NCBI GenBank assembly: GCA_964393795.1
Contig: CAYMWA010000002.1
Location: forward strand, 1 to 64,000
DNA from: Chryseosolibacter sp964393795
GTDB taxonomy: Bacteria; Bacteroidota; Bacteroidia; Cytophagales; Cyclobacteriaceae
Length of the DNA: 64,000 nucleotides
Direction: 5' to 3'
A program made the translations under genes and the position numbers. The stretch's first letter is position 1, and the number at the start of each line of letters is the position of its first letter. Of this stretch, positions 25,259 through 33,690 are shown one piece after another. The notes below the pieces were generated by a model that did no database searches, had not been told where the DNA came from, and was given only the letters and a program-made list of their open reading frames with translations.

Positions 25259-27043
25259 ATGGCGAAGCGGAACAAAGAGAACACAAAAGAAGAAGAGAAG
25301 CGAAAGCTGACAAAATCGAACCTGCGCAGGCTGATTGGAATTTTCCGCTTCATGTTACCCTACAAATGGGTGTTCACGGTTGGGCTTGTGGCACTGGCCC
25401 TCTCAAGTCTGATTCTGCTGGCGTTCCCGCGACTGGCAGGTGAACTGCTCGACGTGGCAGCTGGCAAGCCTCACTTCTTTACGTCTCTCGACCATGTAGC
25501 CATTGCGTTGCTGCTTATCCTTTTCGTGCAGAGTATTTTCTCCTTTATCAGGGTGTACACCTTTTCGATCGTCAGCGAAAAAGGAATGGCCGCCGTGCGC
25601 GAGGCGGTTTACCGGAAGGTGGTGTGGCTTCCAATGACGTTTTTCGACAACCATCGCGTTGGAGAAGTGATGAGCAGGCTCACTGCAGACACCAGCACAT
25701 TGCAAGACACCTTCAGTTTCGTGCTCGCTGAAATGTTGAGGCAGGTCCTGACCCTGATCTTTGGCATCGCGATCATTTTCTACCTCGCCCCTACCCTTAC
25801 CGCTTTCATGCTCATTGTTATTCCGGTGCTTGTGATCACAGCGCTCGTGTTTGGGAAATACATCAGAAAGTTGTCACGGAAGACGCAGGACAAACTGGCC
25901 GCGGCCAACATCGTGGTAGAAGAGTCGCTTCATTCAATCGCAATGGTGAAGGCCTTCACTAACGAGCGCTTCGAACTGGCCCGCTATACACGTGCCATCA
26001 ACAACGTAGTGGAGGTGGCCATTCAGTCGTCGCGCTATCGCGGCTTCTTTATTTCATTTGTGATCTTTGCATTGTTCGGCGGCATTGTCGCGGTGGGCTG
26101 GTACGGCGCAAGTTTGGTGCAGTCAGATACGCTGACGGTTGGCGAGCTGTTCTCGTTTATCTTTTACACTTCGTTTATCGGGTTTTCGATTGCCGGACTT
26201 GGCGACATTTACACCCAGGTGCAACGCTCGGTGGGTGCCTCGGAACGCATCCTTGAATTGCTCGAACTTCCGGATGAGTCCACTCATGATGCCACGCCGG
26301 TTGAGGTACACGGCGACATCACCTATACCCACGTCACATTTGCCTATCCTTCGCGGAAGGATTATCTGGTGTTGAAGGATTTGAACTTCCACATCCGCGC
26401 AGGCGAAAAGGTGGCGCTCGTGGGGAAGAGCGGGTCAGGGAAGTCAACCATTATTAACCTGCTGTTGCGCCTTTACCAGGTCGACCAGGGAGCGATCCAT
26501 GTTGATGATCTTCCGATTGATAGCTTTAACCTGACGGCTTATCGCGCCAATCTGGGCGTCGTGCCTCAGGAGGTGGTGTTGTTTGGCGGCACCATCGCGG
26601 AGAACATCGCCTACGGGAAAGCGGGCGCCACGTTGGCCGAAATTAAGGCCGCCGCACACCAGGCCAATGCCCTTGAATTTATTGAACGGTTCCCGGAGTC
26701 GTTTGATACAATTGTGGGTGACCGCGGGGTCAAACTCTCCGGGGGACAGCGGCAGCGGATTGCGATCGCGCGCGCCATTCTAAAGGATCCGGCCATTCTT
26801 ATCCTTGATGAAGCGACCAGTTCGCTGGATGCGGAATCGGAGGTGCTTGTTCAGGAGGCACTCGAAAAGCTGATGGAGGGCAGGACAAGCATAATTATTG
26901 CGCACCGGCTGAGTACGATCAAGAAGGCAGACCGTATATTTGTTATTCACGAAGGGCGACTTGCGGAAATGGGCTCACATGAAGAACTTTCCGTACTCGA
27001 CAACGGTATTTATAACAACCTGGTACAACTACAACTTCGATGA
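25259..27043 (+). CDS. MsbA-like ABC transporter, fused permease and ATPase
   Basis: A 594-residue half-transporter: six membrane helices in about residues 35-315 fused to an ATP-binding domain in about 345-590. Walker A is GKSGSGKSTI, the Q-loop is in GVVPQEVVLFGG, the signature LSGGQRQRIAIARA and Walker B ILILDEATSSLD are intact, and IIIAHRLSTIKKAD carries the switch histidine. It should act as a homodimer exporting lipids or hydrophobic compounds; the substrate is not determinable. The basic N terminus (KRNKENTKEEEKRKLTKS) is unusual but common in Bacteroidota homologues. It overlaps the Fur-family gene by four bases (ATGA). Confidence 0.88.
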   Translation: MAKRNKENTKEEEKRKLTKSNLRRLIGIFRFMLPYKWVFTVGLVALALSSLILLAFPRLAGELLDVAAGKPHFFTSLDHVAIALLLILFVQSIFSFIRVYTFSIVSEKGMAAVREAVYRKVVWLPMTFFDNHRVGEVMSRLTADTSTLQDTFSFVLAEMLRQVLTLIFGIAIIFYLAPTLTAFMLIVIPVLVITALVFGKYIRKLSRKTQDKLAAANIVVEESLHSIAMVKAFTNERFELARYTRAINNVVEVAIQSSRYRGFFISFVIFALFGGIVAVGWYGASLVQSDTLTVGELFSFIFYTSFIGFSIAGLGDIYTQVQRSVGASERILELLELPDESTHDATPVEVHGDITYTHVTFAYPSRKDYLVLKDLNFHIRAGEKVALVGKSGSGKSTIINLLLRLYQVDQGAIHVDDLPIDSFNLTAYRANLGVVPQEVVLFGGTIAENIAYGKAGATLAEIKAAAHQANALEFIERFPESFDTIVGDRGVKLSGGQRQRIAIARAILKDPAILILDEATSSLDAESEVLVQEALEKLMEGRTSIIIAHRLSTIKKADRIFVIHEGRLAEMGSHEELSVLDNGIYNNLVQLQLR

Positions 27044-27456
27044 ATGCGGTTTCAAACCGATTGCTAAAAAGTTTCAGGCTGCGCTCGACGCCGACCCGCC
27101 AGGAGATACTACACCTCTTCCTGAAGACTCCCTATGCGCTATCTCATGGCGACATCGAAAACGAGATTGATGACGCGACAGACCGCGTAACGGTTTATCG
27201 CACGCTTAAAACGTTTGCAGATCGCGGTCTGATCCACAAGGTGCTCGACGATAGCGGAGGTCTCAAATATGCGCTCTGCAGCGAGGCATGCTCGATCACC
27301 GAGCACCGTCATGACCACGTCCATTTCAAGTGTACGAGCTGCGGGCAAACCAACTGTCTCGATGTCGAGATTCCCCATATCAAATTGCCTAAGGGCTATT
27401 CGTCAAAGGAGGCGAACCTTCTCATCCAGGGCATCTGCGAGCATTGCTCGGTTTAA
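27040..27456 (+). CDS. Fur-family transcriptional regulator (Fur or Zur type)
   Basis: A 138-residue regulator. The winged-helix part has RSTPTRQEILHLF (the conserved R.T.QR..IL pattern, residues 16-28) and TVYRTLKTFADRGLIHKV (51-68), the recognition region. The dimerisation part has the His-rich HRHDHVHF (89-96) and two structural-zinc pairs, Cys98/Cys101 and Cys133/Cys136. Metal specificity between Fe, Zn and Mn cannot be read directly. The gene overlaps the ABC exporter by ATGA and is translationally coupled to it. Possible targets in the window are the feo promoter and the TonB receptor promoter, both with palindromes. Confidence 0.9.
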   Translation: MNAVSNRLLKSFRLRSTPTRQEILHLFLKTPYALSHGDIENEIDDATDRVTVYRTLKTFADRGLIHKVLDDSGGLKYALCSEACSITEHRHDHVHFKCTSCGQTNCLDVEIPHIKLPKGYSSKEANLLIQGICEHCSV

Positions 27457-27521
27457 CACATTTCTCTGCTTTGTTGAAATAAGATCAATATTTTGAAAAA
27501 TGAGGCTTCCCGGGATTCAAA

Positions 27522-27529
27522 TATATTTG
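27522..27529 (+). promoter_or_regulatory. TAnnTTTG -7 element upstream of terC
   Basis: TATATTTG matches the -7 consensus exactly, 81 bases before the GTG start of terC. The nearest TTTG (27492-27495) is too far for the normal spacer, so the promoter is only half supported. Confidence 0.3.
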
Positions 27530-27609
27530 TAGTTTTGAAATTGAGCGAAGTCTAAAAACCTATTTTTGCCGACTACCGTCTTCTCAAACCGAACACCCAT
27601 TAGCAAGTA

Positions 27610-28599
27610 GTGTACTGCATACTGACATTTTCGCTCTTTAAAAACCTTCCGGAAGAGGAGACGATACTATTCGGAATATTTGCAGCAATTATTGTCCTTT
27701 TCCTCGTGCTCGATCTCGGCCTGTTCCACAAACGGGCGCACAAGATCAGCACCCGATCGGCGTTGTTTCAGTCCATCTTCTGGGTCGTTATCTCGACGCT
27801 TTTCGGCGTGTTCATCCTGTTGTACGATGAGAGTGGGACCGAAGGGGCGGTGCAGTACTTCTCCGCCTATCTGACGGAATACGCACTGTCGGTCGACAAC
27901 ATTTTCGTTATCCTTCTTATCCTCAAATACTTCAAGGTAGATGAGAAGTATTACCACAAGGTGCTCTTCTGGGGAATACTCGGGGCCATTGTGTTCAGGG
28001 GTGTCTTCATATTTGTCGGGACATTCCTGATTGAGCGTTTCCACTGGATCCTCTACGTGTTTGGCGTATTTCTCGTTTATTCCGGTATCCGCATTTACTT
28101 TGAGGACGGGGACGAGAAAATCGATCCGGAAAAGAATCCGATCCTCCGGTTTTGCCGGAAATATCTGCCCATGGGAAACCAGGACGATCACGGCAGCTTT
28201 CTCGTCCATCAGGACGGGAAGTACCTGTTTACACCGCTTTTCCTGGTGATTGTGCTGATCGAGACCACTGACTTGATCTTTGCGGTGGACTCCATTCCGG
28301 CCGCTTTCGCGATTACGCAGAATCCGTTTCTGATTTACACTTCCAACATCTTCGCCGTGATGGGTCTGCGAGCGATGTTCTTCTTGCTTGCGGGAATTAT
28401 TGACAAATTTTACCTGCTACAAAAGGGGCTGTCGGTGATCCTGTTCTTCATCGGAGCAAAAATGCTGCTCGACATTTGGGATATTGAAGTCAACGTCTAC
28501 CTGTCATTTACCGTCATTATCGTTACCCTGACGCTGTCCATTGTTTTCTCGGTGCTCGTTCCGCGAAAGGAGCAGGAGCCGGAAAAAGAAGAAGTCTAG
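27610..28599 (+). CDS. TerC family integral membrane protein
   Basis: A 329-residue protein with about eight membrane helices. The two acidic signature segments of TerC/Alx proteins are present: YALSVDNIFVILLILKYF (about 94-112) and ETTDLIFAVDSIPAAFAIT (about 216-234), whose aspartates are implicated in metal binding or transport, particularly manganese efflux. The start is GTG; no in-frame ATG occurs before the first helix. Converging next to it is a protein with TerB-like and LETM1-like features, which could be a functional partner. A basic/acidic tail ends the protein (PRKEQEPEKEEV). Confidence 0.92.
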   Translation: MYCILTFSLFKNLPEEETILFGIFAAIIVLFLVLDLGLFHKRAHKISTRSALFQSIFWVVISTLFGVFILLYDESGTEGAVQYFSAYLTEYALSVDNIFVILLILKYFKVDEKYYHKVLFWGILGAIVFRGVFIFVGTFLIERFHWILYVFGVFLVYSGIRIYFEDGDEKIDPEKNPILRFCRKYLPMGNQDDHGSFLVHQDGKYLFTPLFLVIVLIETTDLIFAVDSIPAAFAITQNPFLIYTSNIFAVMGLRAMFFLLAGIIDKFYLLQKGLSVILFFIGAKMLLDIWDIEVNVYLSFTVIIVTLTLSIVFSVLVPRKEQEPEKEEV

Positions 28600-28612
28600 G
28601 AAGAAGTCTAGG
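28589..28612. repeat. Tandem 12-bp duplication across the stop codons of terC and the LETM1-like gene
   Basis: AAGAAGTCTAGG occurs twice back to back (28589-28600 and 28601-28612). The first copy supplies the TAG that ends terC; the CTA of the second copy is the TAG stop of the minus-strand gene. Without the duplication the two genes would end within the same CTAG. Confidence 0.85.
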
Positions 28613-29879
28613 AAGGAATCCCTTCGCTGAACAAACTCTTGGGCAGGATGCGAAGCAACACCGGCAGCGTAAGGAATTTACGTGGCAGCGAGATGATCCC
28701 AAAAGTGGGTATCGACTTCAGAATCTCCACCAGCCCCTGCCGCATCAGTTCTTTTTCATCACTGCTGAGTTCTGTAGCACGTGATTTTCTCAGGAGCGCA
28801 ATGATTTCGCCGCGCTCACCAAGTTCTTTCAAAAGCCGGCTCTTGTTCTTCTCGGCGATTCTGGCGACCCTGCTGATGAACTGTTCGCTCACCTGTCGGT
28901 AATCCTGATTGTTTTGCAGGTAGGCAAGCTGTTCCCAATTCTCCAGCACAAAACCTTCGATGGCAATGAGGCTGTTCTCCAGGTCCTCTTCGTTGAAGCT
29001 CAGGTGCAGGGCGAAGTTTCTGAGGAAGTCCATTTCGAGCTCTTCCACTTTCTTGTCTGCCCAAATGGTCAGTATGGCGATCTCCAGGAAGAACTTCTTC
29101 AGTATCCACGAATTGTCCGAAGGAAGCGTGATCTCGTGGAGCTCGATGCCGTTCTCGAAAATGCGCACGGCTTCTTTCCTTTTCTCGGAGGCGAGGTCAG
29201 CGCTGTGAAGAAAGAAGTCAAGCAGCTTCTTTTCTTCGAACTCCACTTCTTTGTTCGCATGTGACGCGGCGGCAATCACCTTGACAACCGAGAAGCGCAA
29301 TTCATCCCGCTCATAGCGGAAAAAATCGGCGACGATGCGGTCGGCATTGGTGTGGATCCATTGACCGAAGATGAACACATCGAGAAACAACAGGCTGTTG
29401 TGGAAAAAGTAAGTCCAGAAGTTGCCCTCGAAGTCGCTTGTGCGGTCAATCCGCTTATCGAGGATGCGCTCGGCCAGTTCAACCGGGGACTTATGCTTTC
29501 CAAAAAACGTCTTTGGCGAGGTGGCAAACTCCGGGAAGATGTTATTATAGAAAGTGGCGATGCTGTCGAGTGTTTTGTCGATGGCAGCGCCGACATCGAC
29601 CGGCGTACCATTCTGTTGCTCGTAAAAGAGAAGTGAACTGCTGATCAGACTTTCTGCGAGCAGTACTTTCATTTTCTCTTTGGTATTCCAGCCTTCCTGT
29701 TCAGGATGGGCGGCAACGCCGACAGACTGCCCGTACATCAGCCCGGAAGGTTGAATGATGCGGTACAGCGAGTGCTCCGGATGGGATTGCTTTCGGGCTC
29801 CCTCGGTGGTGACTTCCCGCAGTCCCTCCAAGCGGAAGTCGATATACTCCTTAAGCCAGCCTTTTTCGCTCGGATTCAT
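28608..29879 (-). CDS. TerB-like and LETM1-like domain protein (LETM1-related biofilm-associated protein family)
   Basis: A 423-residue protein without a signal peptide. Its middle (about 195-320, FSVVKVIAAASHANKEVEFEE and ILTIWADKKVEELEMDFL) resembles TerB-like helical domains. The C terminus (about 345-420, LLKELGERGEIIALLRKSRA, then RQGLVEILKSIPTFGIISLP) resembles the LETM1 ribosome-binding-like region; a hydrophobic stretch near 385-410 may attach to the membrane. I recognise the order from a Bacteroidota family called LETM1-related biofilm-associated protein. It converges on terC. Function is not established beyond that name. Confidence 0.72.
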   Translation of the reverse strand: MNPSEKGWLKEYIDFRLEGLREVTTEGARKQSHPEHSLYRIIQPSGLMYGQSVGVAAHPEQEGWNTKEKMKVLLAESLISSSLLFYEQQNGTPVDVGAAIDKTLDSIATFYNNIFPEFATSPKTFFGKHKSPVELAERILDKRIDRTSDFEGNFWTYFFHNSLLFLDVFIFGQWIHTNADRIVADFFRYERDELRFSVVKVIAAASHANKEVEFEEKKLLDFFLHSADLASEKRKEAVRIFENGIELHEITLPSDNSWILKKFFLEIAILTIWADKKVEELEMDFLRNFALHLSFNEEDLENSLIAIEGFVLENWEQLAYLQNNQDYRQVSEQFISRVARIAEKNKSRLLKELGERGEIIALLRKSRATELSSDEKELMRQGLVEILKSIPTFGIISLPRKFLTLPVLLRILPKSLFSEGIPS

Positions 29880-30013
29880 TTTAAATTTTCGGATCAGAGA
29901 TTGTCGCGAATAAACATTCGTGATTTTGCCCCGGTGGGCCGGGATAAACGCATCCCGTCGTAAGGGTTTTTGGAGGTATTAAATTTAGAAATTAAAAACC
30001 ACACCTGAAACTC

Positions 30014-30529
30014 CTACTTCAAAGATCCCTTCCAGCCTTTGGCGTCGAGATTTTTTGCCGAGGATTCGATCTTTTCAGCCAGTGATGCTTTGAACTGGTC
30101 GAGTCGTTTACCTAATGCCTGGTCGGATGCGCCGATGATTTGGGCAGCCAAAATGCCGGCGTTCCGCGCGCCGTTCAGCGCAACGGTGGCTACTGGCACA
30201 CCGGAGGGCATCTGCAAGATGGAGAGCACCGAATCCCAGCCGTCTATGGAGTTTGATGATTTTACGGGAACGCCAATGACCGGCAGTGAGGTGAGGGAAG
30301 CCACCATACCCGGCAGATGTGCAGCCCCGCCGGCGCCGGCGATAATGGTGCGCAGTCCGCGCTCGCGCGCTGAAGACGCGTACTCCACCATGCGCAGCGG
30401 CGTGCGATGTGCCGATACCACGGTCAATTCAAATGGAACGTTCAGTTCTTCAAGCATTTCGGCCGCCTCTTTCATGACTTTCAAATCGCTTTCGCTTCCC
30501 ATGATGATCCCTACCATCGGTTTTTTCAT
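30014..30529 (-). CDS. purE: 5-(carboxyamino)imidazole ribonucleotide mutase
   Basis: A 171-residue class I PurE, which converts N5-CAIR to CAIR in purine synthesis. The motifs MGSESDLKVMKEAAEML (residues 10-26), SAHRTPLRM with the catalytic His, and GAGGAAHLPGMVAS are all present. It lies 42 bases after purK, its functional partner, in the same orientation and at the end of a long minus-strand run. Class I PurE requires PurK, so the pair is consistent. Confidence 0.96.
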   Translation of the reverse strand: MKKPMVGIIMGSESDLKVMKEAAEMLEELNVPFELTVVSAHRTPLRMVEYASSARERGLRTIIAGAGGAAHLPGMVASLTSLPVIGVPVKSSNSIDGWDSVLSILQMPSGVPVATVALNGARNAGILAAQIIGASDQALGKRLDQFKASLAEKIESSAKNLDAKGWKGSLK

Positions 30530-30571
30530 ATTCCAATTTTTGATGAACCTCTTGCACCGGCTCCGCCGGTA

Positions 30572-31708
30572 TCAGGCAACGACTTTCAGCGCTTGCCTGA
30601 CGTGTTCGGCCCTGGATCTCAGGAGGGCCACATCGTTTTCGACGATCGTTACGTGCCCCATCTTCCGAAAGGGCTTCGTCATCTTTTTGCCGTATAAATG
30701 TACGTAAACCCCGGGGGTTCTCAGCACCTCTTCAAGCCCCTGATAGCGGGCCGGCCCAGAATGGCCAGGCGCGCCGAGCAGGTTGACCATTGCACTGGCG
30801 TGAAGGGTGGCGGTATCCCCGAGAGGGAGATCGAGTATCGACCGCAAATGTTGCCCGTACTGTGAAGTAACATTGGCCTCTATGGTGTGATGGCCGCTGT
30901 TGTGCGGGCGCGGGGCTACTTCGTTCACGAGAATCGCTCCCTCTTTTGTGACGAACATCTCAACGGCCAGAAGGCCTGTCATGCCAAGGGTCGCGATGAT
31001 CTTGCGGGCAATGGCGTCGGCATCGCGGGCCACCGCTTCGGAAAGGTCAGCAGGAGCGAAGAGATACTCGACCAGGTTGTGCTCAGGATGAAAGACCATT
31101 TCGACCGCGGGGAAGGTCTTGATTTCACCGCTGGCGTTACGAGCGACGATAACAGCAATTTCTTTTTCGAAGTCGACGAGTTTTTCGATCAGGCCTGGAG
31201 CGTCAAACGCTTTATCCATATCCTCACGGGTGCGCATCAACTGCACACCGCGGCCGTCATAGCCCTCGCGGCCGAGCTTGTTCACGAATGGGAGAAAGTT
31301 GTGACGCTGTTGCACATCGGCCGCATTTTCAGTGAGATAAAACTGTGCAGTAGGTATCCCGTTGTCACGATAAAAGCATTTCTGCCTGCGTTTGTCCTGA
31401 ATCAGTTCGATGATGTGCGGTTCGGGAAAGACCTTTTTTCCCTGTGCGGCAAGGTCCTTCAAAGCCTGTGTGTTGACATTTTCAATTTCGATCGTCAGCA
31501 CATCGCAATGAGCGCCAAAGGCCATCACCGTATCATAGTCGGTGAGTTTCCCGCACGTAAATTCGGCTATGCCCGAGCAGGGTGCCTCGGGGTCCGGGTC
31601 CAGGACGGCGAAAGGAATGTTGAGATCAATGCCGGATTGAATGAGCATCCGGCCGAGCTGTCCGCCGCCAAGAATGCCAAGTTTAAAATCGAGTTGAAAC
31701 GAAGACAC
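30572..31708 (-). CDS. purK: 5-(carboxyamino)imidazole ribonucleotide synthase
   Basis: A 378-residue ATP-grasp enzyme that carboxylates AIR with bicarbonate and ATP to give N5-CAIR. The N-terminal LGILGGGQLGRML (about 10-22) is the nucleotide-like fold, REGYDGRGVQLM is the ATP-grasp glycine-rich loop, and NEVAPRPHNSGHHTIEA is the C-terminal metal and substrate region. The gene is followed by purE and preceded within 32 bases by the HEAT-cyclophilin gene. No other pur genes lie in the window. Confidence 0.96.
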   Translation of the reverse strand: MSSFQLDFKLGILGGGQLGRMLIQSGIDLNIPFAVLDPDPEAPCSGIAEFTCGKLTDYDTVMAFGAHCDVLTIEIENVNTQALKDLAAQGKKVFPEPHIIELIQDKRRQKCFYRDNGIPTAQFYLTENAADVQQRHNFLPFVNKLGREGYDGRGVQLMRTREDMDKAFDAPGLIEKLVDFEKEIAVIVARNASGEIKTFPAVEMVFHPEHNLVEYLFAPADLSEAVARDADAIARKIIATLGMTGLLAVEMFVTKEGAILVNEVAPRPHNSGHHTIEANVTSQYGQHLRSILDLPLGDTATLHASAMVNLLGAPGHSGPARYQGLEEVLRTPGVYVHLYGKKMTKPFRKMGHVTIVENDVALLRSRAEHVRQALKVVA

Positions 31709-31740
31709 CGGGTTTGGTTTTGGTACGAATCACGGAAAAA

Positions 31741-33663
31741 TTATTGATCCGTGAAATTCTCCACGATTACATCGGTTATTTTGTCGCCTACCTCCAGGTA
31801 GTCGATCACCGCCTGCCCCTCCACCACATCGCCAAACAGCGTATACCGTCCTTCGAGATGTGGTGTTGGTGAATGGGTAATAAACCACTGCGTCCCTTCG
31901 GTGTCCTTCCCGGCGGAAGCCATGCCGACGCTTCCCGTCACGAAGGGCAGCGGCGAGAATTCAGAGCGGATCGAATAATCTTCGCTACCCCAGCCATCGC
32001 CGCGCTTGCAACCGTCCTGTATTACAAAGTTGGGCACGACCCTGTGAATGCTGAGGCCGTCGAAATAGTGGCGCTGTGCGAGGGTAACAAAATTGGCTAC
32101 TGATCCCGGGGCTGTTTCGACATGCAACTTCAACCGAATGTTTCCACGACGGGTACGGATGACAGCGTGTTGGTCTTCCGGAATTTGCTTGACCAGTGCC
32201 CAGTCGATTGGATGGTTAAATGCATTCTCCACGGGTGTCGGTTCCCTGCCTTCAATGCGTGCGAGCGCGGCCTCTATCGACTGCAGCGCTTCATTGTGCT
32301 CCGGCAGTTGAAGTTTTTTCTTTGCGGCACGCAATGCCGAAGGGTCGTTGATGCGTTGGTCGTAGCCAAGCGTCGAGTCTCCCAACGCCGAGGCTATTGT
32401 GCCCAGCACGGCAGGGTCTTCGGATTCCATCAGCAGACGCTGGTACACGTCACTGAACGGCGCATAGAGTGATTGCGGAAAACGCGGTGACTTGTTCATG
32501 GCGACGAGGGTCGCTGCTGCTGTCGAGCGCACCACCGGTGCGGCGGCGGTTTGCAATGCATCCACAACAAAGAGATAGCTTGGCGGGTAATCCTGGAGGC
32601 TGCCTAGCAGCGCAGCGCGGGCCCACGGATTTTGGCTTTTTTGAAACGCTTCGCGGATTTCCGCTGCGAGATCTGCGTTCTGACCCGCCTTGAGTGCCGC
32701 CCGGTAAAGGTTGCCTTTGATCCGCCAGTGGTCGACCCGGTTGGTTAATGAAGAGACTTCTATCCAATTGTCAGAAGGGACGACCTCAACGATCACTTCG
32801 GAGGCGGCCACACCGACGTGCACATCCTTGTGTTGCAGGGCTTCGTACAGATAGTGTTTCATCTGCGCAAAGGGGAATGCGCGCAGGGCGCGGATGGCAT
32901 TGATCACGACCCTGTGGTCGGGGTCATTCTTGATGATCTCCTTGAGCGCTTGCAATGAGGAGTCGGAAACTATTTTGCCCAGTGCGAGGGCGGCAGCCAT
33001 CCGCACCTCCGGCGAAGGGTCAGCTGAGGCCGATCGCTGAATAGCAGTTTCGTGTTTTTCGAACTCGCGGGCGCCCCGGGCAAAGTAATGGGCGGCGCCG
33101 AGACGTGCCCGTTCCGGTTGGCGCCGGTCGAGCAGGCGGGCGGCTACCTCATTTGCCGCAGCGTCCGTTTTGCCGCGGAGGCCCGCGCGGTATAATGACC
33201 AGGCAATACCTGATATCCTCACGGAGTCTTCAAACATGCCGGGGTCGAGCTGCCACCGTTTGGTTGTCTTGCCGTACGACTGGAGTATCTGAAACGCGAC
33301 GCCCGTGTCTTTCTCTTTTACCAATGCGCCGAGAAGGAGACGTTCGCATGCGGGGTGCATCGTTTGCCCCAGGGCGAAGGCTGCTGCCTTGCGTACTTCG
33401 GGGTCGGCATCCATGAGCAGCAGCCTCCCCAGTTTTTCGACCGGCTCAGGATCTTGCAGCGAGCCAAATGCACGGGCGGCATCGCGGCGGTACCGGGCAT
33501 CAGGATGGTTGAAATACGGATAGAGGCTGTCGGCCATCCGGCGGTCCTGAAAATCGGCGATTTTTAGCAGTCCGGGGTCTGAAAACTTGTTCGGAGGGGC
33601 CTCCGGTGACTGACAACAAAAGAGCAGGGCCGCCAGGGCGGGCAGGTAATTGAGTCTTACCAT
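31741..33663 (-). CDS. HEAT-repeat lipoprotein fused to a cyclophilin-type peptidyl-prolyl isomerase
   Basis: A 640-residue protein with a probable lipoprotein signal (LPALAALLFCCQS, lipobox cysteine near 17). Residues of about 40-490 are HEAT/PBS-type helical repeats (ARYRRDAARAFGSLQDPEPV, PEVRKAAAFALGQTMHPACE, and others). Residues of about 500-640 form a complete cyclophilin domain with IHRVVPNFVIQDGCKRGDG, GTQWFITHSPTPHLEGRYT and a final LEVGDKI segment. Cyclophilins accelerate proline isomerisation during folding, here outside the cytoplasm. The HEAT array presumably binds clients or partners. It sits between feoB (27 bases) and purK (32 bases) on the minus strand. Confidence 0.88.
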   Translation of the reverse strand: MVRLNYLPALAALLFCCQSPEAPPNKFSDPGLLKIADFQDRRMADSLYPYFNHPDARYRRDAARAFGSLQDPEPVEKLGRLLLMDADPEVRKAAAFALGQTMHPACERLLLGALVKEKDTGVAFQILQSYGKTTKRWQLDPGMFEDSVRISGIAWSLYRAGLRGKTDAAANEVAARLLDRRQPERARLGAAHYFARGAREFEKHETAIQRSASADPSPEVRMAAALALGKIVSDSSLQALKEIIKNDPDHRVVINAIRALRAFPFAQMKHYLYEALQHKDVHVGVAASEVIVEVVPSDNWIEVSSLTNRVDHWRIKGNLYRAALKAGQNADLAAEIREAFQKSQNPWARAALLGSLQDYPPSYLFVVDALQTAAAPVVRSTAAATLVAMNKSPRFPQSLYAPFSDVYQRLLMESEDPAVLGTIASALGDSTLGYDQRINDPSALRAAKKKLQLPEHNEALQSIEAALARIEGREPTPVENAFNHPIDWALVKQIPEDQHAVIRTRRGNIRLKLHVETAPGSVANFVTLAQRHYFDGLSIHRVVPNFVIQDGCKRGDGWGSEDYSIRSEFSPLPFVTGSVGMASAGKDTEGTQWFITHSPTPHLEGRYTLFGDVVEGQAVIDYLEVGDKITDVIVENFTDQ

Positions 33664-33690
33664 TCAAAAGGGTATCTGTGAAACGGGTAT

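Noticed and set aside
30887..31747. Plus-strand frame of 286 codons
   Set aside because: Antisense to purK, which has complete ATP-grasp motifs.
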